Source: JALXCG01 sp026991065 [NCBI: Gemmatimonadota bacterium] (lineage in GTDB: Bacteria > GCA-2686955). From it: DNA of 18,273 nt. Of this stretch, positions 14,099 through 18,273 are shown in pieces. The notes beneath the pieces were generated by a model, which did not search any database, had not been told where the DNA came from, and was given only the letters and a program-made list of their open reading frames with translations. Both the position numbers and the translations under genes were made by a program. Each line of letters starts with the position of its first letter. Within the stretch, counting starts at the first letter, position 1. The stretch lies in contig JALXCG010000503.1 in the NCBI GenBank assembly GCA_026991065.1, positions 1 to 18,273 of the forward strand, in the 5' to 3' direction.

Positions 14099-14446
14099 CT
14101 ACTGGTCGCGGACGGCGTGGATCAGGGCTTCCATGTGATCCAGGTAGCGCTCCAGGGCTTGGCGCCCAGTGGCGGTGAGGAGAAAAATGCTATGTGGCAC
14201 ACGCGCTTTGAAAGTCTTGCGGCATTCGATGTAGCCGGCCTCTTCGAGCTTGCGCGCGTGGACACTGAGATTGCCGTCGGTCGTTTGCAGGAGGGACTTG
14301 AGTTCATTGAAAGAGAGCGGCTCGCTGACCGCAAGTGCACTCACCAGGCCCAGGCGGATGCGGCCGTGGATCAGGCGGTCCAGGGGCGGTGCCGGGGGAG
14401 GAAGTTGCGGCGCCGGGGAGCCGGTTCGCTGATTCGGTTTGGCCAT
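14099..14446 (-). CDS. Winged-helix transcriptional regulator (HTH_34/MarR-like)
   Basis: 115 residues. The start at ATG 14444-14446 is supported by GGAGG 6 nt upstream; the frame extends further back but lies over the preceding gene. After a Pro-rich N-tail (9-21), residues 24-100 form a winged helix: IHGRIRLGLVSAL, SFNELKSLLQTTDGNLSVHARKLEEAGYI (recognition helix about 58-70) and the wing RKTFKARVPHSIFLLTATGR. This is the pattern of HTH_34-type regulators, which often sit beside small membrane proteins. It starts 2 nt after the stop of the upstream membrane protein gene, so the two are translationally linked. It probably controls this operon or its divergent neighbour; no ligand-binding domain is present. 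Confidence 0.88.
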   Translation of the reverse strand: MAKPNQRTGSPAPQLPPPAPPLDRLIHGRIRLGLVSALAVSEPLSFNELKSLLQTTDGNLSVHARKLEEAGYIECRKTFKARVPHSIFLLTATGRQALERYLDHMEALIHAVRDQ

Positions 14447-14448
14447 GC

Positions 14449-15066
14449 TCAACCTCCGTAGCGGCGGGCGATGACCGCGCCGAAGACCAGGTGGAGGCCG
14501 CCGAAGCCGAGGGCCAGGAGAGGATTGCCCCACTCTTGCGGGGCGAAGAGGGCGATCGCGCCAAGGGCGAGAAAGCAGATTCCCATGATCGGCACCAGGC
14601 GAATCACCGAATAGGCGCCGCCGGTGACCACGCCGGTGCCGTAAAGCAGGAGCCACATGCCGGGGATGGGGTGCATGTCACGGGCGTGGAGCATGGCCAG
14701 GGTGAGCAGGGCGCCGGCTCCCATGGGCGTGCAGAGGCTGAGTGTGAAGCGGCGAAAGGAGCCTTTCCACAGGGAGACCCCACTCTTGCGGGCCTTCATC
14801 CAGACGGTGATGCCGAAGATGAGCAGGGCGAGGAGGGCGGCGGAAAACCAGACGCCGAGCCAGCGCTCGGCGGTCGGCTGCACCCAAGCCAGAGCGGAGG
14901 CGGCAAGGGCGATCAGCCCCATCGACATGATGCCGCTGCCGGGCAGCGCGGTGGCGGGGGCGGCGGCTTCCATGGCCTGGCGAATGAAACGCAGGTCGTG
15001 CACGGCACGGGCGTGCAGGCGGGATTCCAGGCGGTCTTGCGGCGGGAGGGGTTGGGCGGTTGCCAT
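14449..15066 (-). CDS. Six-helix membrane protein of unknown function
   Basis: 205 residues. After a hydrophilic N-terminus (1-40, with [21 protein letters not shown] likely helical) come about six hydrophobic segments: 43-62, 70-90, 111-126, 135-152, 157-174 and 182-200. The protein is therefore inner-membrane. No catalytic motif is recognised. It pairs with the winged-helix regulator 2 nt downstream, an arrangement I have seen for HTH_34 regulators with a cognate membrane protein. The ribosome-binding site before ATG 15064-15066 is weak. It lies 9 bp after the stop of the preceding membrane protein gene. Confidence 0.78.
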   Translation of the reverse strand: MATAQPLPPQDRLESRLHARAVHDLRFIRQAMEAAAPATALPGSGIMSMGLIALAASALAWVQPTAERWLGVWFSAALLALLIFGITVWMKARKSGVSLWKGSFRRFTLSLCTPMGAGALLTLAMLHARDMHPIPGMWLLLYGTGVVTGGAYSVIRLVPIMGICFLALGAIALFAPQEWGNPLLALGFGGLHLVFGAVIARRYGG

Positions 15067-15075
15067 CCGGGCACT

Positions 15076-15675
15076 CTAGGGAAAAGTGGATTGATTGTGC
15101 AAGCACTTTACAATGCAAAGTGCCGTGCCGGCAATGATGAAATAGAGAATCCCTAAGCATACCAGAAAGAACTTGGGCAGAGCGCAGGACCAGGCGAGCA
15201 GGGCCCAGGTGCCGTCCTGGCTGCCCAGGAGAAGTTGAATCAGGCCGAAGTTCTCGGCGGCATCGAGCAGCGCGGCAACGATTTGCGCCCAAGCCAGGAG
15301 GTTGCCGAGACGGGCGCGCCAACCGTGGGTGGTGGTGGCCAGCAGGGTGCAGGCCAGGCCGATGGCGAGGGCGTAGGAACAGAGAAAAAGGTAATCGACG
15401 CCAAGGCTCAACCCCGCCCACACGGCGCCGCTGCCACCCCACGAGTCGAGCATTGCGCGGGCGGAAGCGAGGGTGCGCGCGACTTCGAACGAGATGATGC
15501 CGTAAGGCGCGGCGGAGGTGAGCAGGGGAGCGTCCAGCGCGCGCATGACCGCCAGCAGGCCCAGAGTGACCACCGTGGCGACAATCCACACCGAAAACCG
15601 CGCCGACGGCGCGATCCAGGCAAAAGGGTGCTGAAAGGCGGAGGGAGTGCGTGGAGGCGTGGCGCGTCGGCTCAT
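15076..15675 (-). CDS. Small polytopic membrane protein of unknown function
   Basis: 199 residues from ATG 15673-15675. The frame continues upstream to 15813, but that part is basic, low-quality coding sequence in the divergent promoter region. A purine-rich AAAGAAAAG lies just before ATG 15675. Hydrophobic segments are near 27-46, 84-113, 126-145 and 160-190, giving four or five membrane helices. The last is followed by a short tail with Cys (LCIVKCLHNQ). The motif-like stretch SLGVDYLFLCSYALAI (90-105) recalls small DUF membrane families but no name can be given. It is first in the minus-strand operon that ends with uppS. Confidence 0.72.
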   Translation of the reverse strand: MSRRATPPRTPSAFQHPFAWIAPSARFSVWIVATVVTLGLLAVMRALDAPLLTSAAPYGIISFEVARTLASARAMLDSWGGSGAVWAGLSLGVDYLFLCSYALAIGLACTLLATTTHGWRARLGNLLAWAQIVAALLDAAENFGLIQLLLGSQDGTWALLAWSCALPKFFLVCLGILYFIIAGTALCIVKCLHNQSTFP

Positions 15676-15751
15676 TTTTCGCTTTTCTTTGGGGTGGGGG
15701 ATGGACTTTCGGGGCGCATGCCGACAAACTTGGCCATTTTCAGGCTGACTC

Positions 15752-15771
15752 ACGCGCCACGGGCGGCGCGT
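15752..15771. promoter_or_regulatory. Inverted repeat in the divergent promoter region, candidate operator
   Basis: Perfect 7-bp arms ACGCGCC (15752-15758) and GGCGCGT (15765-15771) with a 6-base centre. It lies in the 140-bp gap between the divergent membrane-protein operon and the UbiA-like gene. Position and symmetry fit a dimeric winged-helix protein site, for instance for the regulator at 14099-14446, but this is inferred. GC-rich inverted repeats arise easily by chance here. Confidence 0.3.
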
Positions 15772-15815
15772 CGCGTGCTCACGGTCCGCCGGCGAACCTC
15801 TTGCGAAGCACAACC

Positions 15816-17474
15816 ATGACTCTGCGCCTTCTGACCCTCCCCTATCGCTGGATCGAACGCATCATCATGCTGCGCGAGAAACAGGAGTATGCCTTTGCGA
15901 CGGTGCTCGCTTTCGCGGTTTTTGTCGGGCTGGTGCGGATCTTACTGGAGTTCATGGTCTGCTCGCCCGGTCTTTACGCCAGTTTTGCCGGCTATCTTTC
16001 CTACGTGACGTTCTATCTAATGAACGCCTTTCTCTACGCGACGGCGATTCGGTTCATCATCCGGGTCGACTGGCGCAAGAGTATGAACGTGGTGCTGATC
16101 GGTGTCTTTGTCGGGATTTTCCCGCCGCTGATCGATACGCTCGTCCTGGGAGTGCATACCTTTCGCTACGCCTACAATTTCTCCTGGCTGGAGGGCTGGC
16201 GCTGGCTGATCTACAACCCTCAGGCTCACATCAGCCCGGGCGAAGCGTTCACGCTCTGGTTCACGATCCTGTTGCTGCCACTCTATGTGTGGGTCAAGAC
16301 GCGCTCCCCCTGGCGCACCCTGGCCGGGTTCGCGGCCGGTTACGCAGTGGTCTTTTTCTATGTGACCGTGGTCGCCTCCGCCGCCGCCTCCCTGCTCAAA
16401 CTGGGGTTCGTGCCGATGTTGCGGGCGACCGAACGCCCCATGATCGATGGTCTGGAGCGAGCCTGGCGCGCATCGAGCAACCCGGCGGAAGTTCACGCGC
16501 TGACGCAGAAGTTGACGGCGCTGCGCTTTCATTATGATGAACTCGCGATTGCGCTGACCACCGCGATTCAGGTGCTGGTCGCGGTGATCGCCTATCTGAT
16601 TCTCAATCCCCGCCTGGCACGCCATCTGTTGCTGCGTTCGGGCCACTCCCTGCCCTTCGCTCTGCTCACGCTGCTGGGCGCTGCCGCCACCCGCTACTTT
16701 GCTCCGGAGATGAGCACCCACTCCTGGGTCGGGCTGGTGCCGGCGCTCTTTGTCGCACTCTGTGTCTTCCACGCATTCAACGTTGCCGTCGTCCAGAATG
16801 ACCATTTTGATCGCCATGAGGATCGGCGTGGTCCATTGCCCTATCTGGACCTGCACGACATGCACTTTTTCAATGCCAGCATGTGGTTCCTGGCGATAAC
16901 GGCTTTCAGCGTGCGACCGCGAGTGGGTGCGTTTCTGCTGCTTTTCCAGCTCGTTTCGGTGCTCTACAACTACGACTTCTACCGCGGAAAGCGCTTTTTC
17001 CCAGCCAACTACAAGATCGAAGCGATCTGGGGCTGGAGTGCTTTCATGGCCGGCGCCTATACGGTAATTCACCCGCGGGCGGAGGTGCCGGATGCTGTGC
17101 TGGTGATGAGTTTTCTGGTCTTCGGCGGCTGGTCGCTCTTCAACGCTTTCAAAGACTACAAGGACATTCGCGAAGACTACCGGGCGGGGATCCAGACCGC
17201 CTACGTGCTGCTGAAAAAGCGCGGGCGCTCGCTGCACGCATTCCATTTCTGGCTGCGCCGCCTGATGGCCGTGGGGTTCCTGGTGCCGCTGCCGTTTTTC
17301 TATGGCTGGGGCGCGGATCCGAGAGTCTTGATTGGCGTGGGTGTACTTACGGTCGTTCCGTTGTGGTGGGCGCTGGGCCGCGCACCTGTCAAATCAACGG
17401 TCGAGATCACGCTCGGCATCGTCAGCCTCTACCTGGCCGCGCTGATTGGACTTTTCGAGATCGCGCTGGCGTAA
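15816..17474 (+). CDS. UbiA-family prenyltransferase-like membrane protein with long N-terminal membrane region
   Basis: 552 residues from ATG 15816; the frame is open from 15651 but the upstream part is intergenic-like. No clear Shine-Dalgarno. The C-terminal half has both UbiA signatures: QNDHFDRHEDRRGPLP (327-342, N-D-x-x-D-x-x-x-D) and FKDYKDIREDYRAGIQT (445-461, D447/D450/D454). These Asp clusters bind the Mg-diphosphate of an isoprenyl donor in this family. The C-terminal part has about eight hydrophobic segments. The first ~270 residues are an additional membrane region (segments near 28-48, 58-82, 92-112, 145-160, 170-194, 246-264), making the protein nearly twice the usual ~290 residues. 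It probably transfers a prenyl group to an acceptor in the membrane. It is divergent from the uppS operon. Confidence 0.78.
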   Translation: MTLRLLTLPYRWIERIIMLREKQEYAFATVLAFAVFVGLVRILLEFMVCSPGLYASFAGYLSYVTFYLMNAFLYATAIRFIIRVDWRKSMNVVLIGVFVGIFPPLIDTLVLGVHTFRYAYNFSWLEGWRWLIYNPQAHISPGEAFTLWFTILLLPLYVWVKTRSPWRTLAGFAAGYAVVFFYVTVVASAAASLLKLGFVPMLRATERPMIDGLERAWRASSNPAEVHALTQKLTALRFHYDELAIALTTAIQVLVAVIAYLILNPRLARHLLLRSGHSLPFALLTLLGAAATRYFAPEMSTHSWVGLVPALFVALCVFHAFNVAVVQNDHFDRHEDRRGPLPYLDLHDMHFFNASMWFLAITAFSVRPRVGAFLLLFQLVSVLYNYDFYRGKRFFPANYKIEAIWGWSAFMAGAYTVIHPRAEVPDAVLVMSFLVFGGWSLFNAFKDYKDIREDYRAGIQTAYVLLKKRGRSLHAFHFWLRRLMAVGFLVPLPFFYGWGADPRVLIGVGVLTVVPLWWALGRAPVKSTVEITLGIVSLYLAALIGLFEIALA

Positions 17475-17487
17475 TCCCGCGGAGTGC

Positions 17488-17499
17488 GCGGCATGCCGC
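17488..17499. repeat. Short palindrome between convergent genes
   Basis: GCGGCATGCCGC (17488-17499) is a perfect 12-bp palindrome in the 72-bp gap between the convergent UbiA-like gene and the glutathione S-transferase gene. It may be part of a weak terminator; no T tract is present. Confidence 0.25.
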
Positions 17500-17546
17500 C
17501 CGCTGCGGCGCCGGACCGGGAACCGCAACGGAGGCCGGTGCCGATC

Positions 17547-18155
17547 TCAATCGCCGTGAGCCACCTGGAAAGCGGGCCGCTGCGATAGGTTCTTGACGTA
17601 GGCGGAGAGGACCGGCTGGTCCTGCAGAAGGCCGCTGGCACCGGCCCATGCACAGATCGAACCGATCATCACATCGGCCGCGGTGAACCGGTTTTCGACC
17701 ATGAACTCCTTGTCGTGGAGGACACTGGAGAGCACCTGGGCCACCACCGAGAACTCCTCGCGAGCACTCTTCAGTTCCGCCGCGCTGCGCTGCTCCGGCG
17801 AGAGCATGCGGGTGTGCAGAAGCGCGCGATAGACTGGCGGTTCAGCTGTGCTGAGGGCAAAGCTCATCCACTGGTAGTACTCACCCCGACCGGGAGCGGC
17901 GAGGGCGGGAGCCAAGTTCTTTTCGACGAAGCGGTCGGCCAAATACATGCAGATCGCGGCGGATTCCCACATGGTCACGTCACCATCGACCAGCGCCGGA
18001 ACCCGTACAGTGGGATGAATCGCTCGATAACCTGCTTCAATCCGATCGCGGTGCGCGCGTGGCAAACGGATCAGCTCGTAGGCAACGCCCATCTCTTCGA
18101 GCAGCCAGCGCGGCCGTGCGGCACGCGTCATGGGCACATAGTATAGCTTGATCAA
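17547..18155 (-). CDS. Glutathione S-transferase
   Basis: 202 residues, normal family length. It starts with TTG (18153-18155), because MIKLYYVPMTRAARPRW gives the expected first beta strand and helix. The next Met (residue 9) would remove strand 1. No clear Shine-Dalgarno is seen. The N-terminal thioredoxin-like domain (1-78) has the cis-proline segment VRVPALVDGD (Pro53) and the glutathione gamma-glutamyl-binding motif ESAAICMYLADRF (Glu64-Ser65). The C-terminal helical domain runs about 88-200, including the N-capping-box-like FTAADVMIGS. It conjugates glutathione to electrophiles or isomerises substrates in the cytosol. It is transcribed alone, convergent with the UbiA-like gene, and its physiological substrate is unknown. 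Confidence 0.92.
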   Translation of the reverse strand: MIKLYYVPMTRAARPRWLLEEMGVAYELIRLPRAHRDRIEAGYRAIHPTVRVPALVDGDVTMWESAAICMYLADRFVEKNLAPALAAPGRGEYYQWMSFALSTAEPPVYRALLHTRMLSPEQRSAAELKSAREEFSVVAQVLSSVLHDKEFMVENRFTAADVMIGSICAWAGASGLLQDQPVLSAYVKNLSQRPAFQVAHGD

Positions 18156-18273
18156 GAAATAGCACCATTCAGGGGTGGAAGGAGCAAGCTACCGTCGCCG
18201 TTCCGGTAGGCGCGACGGCGGCAGCGTTGACGAATGCTTCACAATCATACGCCAAGTCGGAGAATCTGTGGGG
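18156..18273. other. Upstream region of the glutathione S-transferase gene, window end
   Basis: 118 bp with no supported gene. A hairpin CTACCG (18189-18194) / CGGTAG (18204-18209) and overlapping complementary CGTCGCC / GGCGCGACG bases are visible. A confident promoter for the minus-strand gene could not be identified. Confidence 0.35.

Noticed and set aside
14447-14656. 70-residue N-terminal extension of the winged-helix regulator
   Set aside because: It overlaps the membrane protein gene in another frame, is Arg/Pro-rich, and ATG 14446 has an excellent GGAGG site.
16017-17246. 409-codon minus-strand frame opposite the UbiA-like gene
   Set aside because: Hydrophilic Gln/Arg/His-rich translation typical of the antisense of a membrane protein gene.
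1-18273. CRISPR arrays, tRNA or rRNA genes, and insertion sequences
   Set aside because: No regularly spaced direct repeats, cloverleaf patterns or transposase motifs were recognised in any gap; a covariance-model search was not possible.

Overview
This is a GC-rich bacterial window. Features pointing to a diderm (Gram-negative) bacterium are secreted multiheme cytochrome c, a lipoprotein, a secreted beta-helix/choice-of-anchor-type protein and a peptidoglycan amidase. The mix of beta-helix proteins, CphB/RimK/Fes-like genes and a MamK-like actin suggests an environmental, poorly cultured lineage, perhaps near Candidatus Eisenbacteria or another FCB-type group. That placement is a guess from gene style and was not tested.

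Layout: (1) 1-2686, plus strand: the C-terminal end of arginyl-tRNA synthetase, a secreted tetraheme cytochrome c, a strong intrinsic terminator, and a secreted alpha/beta-hydrolase (lipase/esterase-like) with a C-terminal fibronectin-like domain. (2) 2753-8296, minus strand: a tightly packed four-gene operon with start/stop overlaps of 4, 7 and 4 nt. In transcription order it encodes a RimK-like ATP-grasp ligase, a cyanophycinase/peptidase-S51-like protein lacking the usual nucleophile serine, an enterochelin-esterase-like (Fes) hydrolase, and a membrane-anchored alkaline-phosphatase-superfamily phosphodiesterase. This is the best candidate for an undescribed system. (3) 8410-10319, minus strand: a secreted right-handed beta-helix protein followed 17 nt later by a small lipoprotein. 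(4) 10495-13043, plus strand: a membrane-anchored N-acetylmuramoyl-L-alanine amidase, a 341-bp gap carrying a long imperfect palindrome, and a MamK-like bacterial actin. (5) 13297-15675, minus strand: two polytopic membrane proteins, a winged-helix regulator and undecaprenyl diphosphate synthase (uppS), apparently one operon. (6) 15816-17474, plus strand, divergent from block 5: a UbiA-type prenyltransferase-like protein with an unusually long N-terminal membrane region. (7) 17547-18155, minus strand: a glutathione S-transferase.

Functional themes are cell envelope and isoprenoid chemistry (amidase, uppS, UbiA-like) and a likely ligase/hydrolase pathway in block 2. If the ATP-grasp enzyme makes an amide-linked small molecule, peptide or polymer, the S51-like and Fes-like partners could process it and the membrane phosphodiesterase could act on an envelope or exported form. 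That ordering is inference; no substrate can be read from the sequence. No tRNA, rRNA, CRISPR array, transposase or attachment site was recognised.
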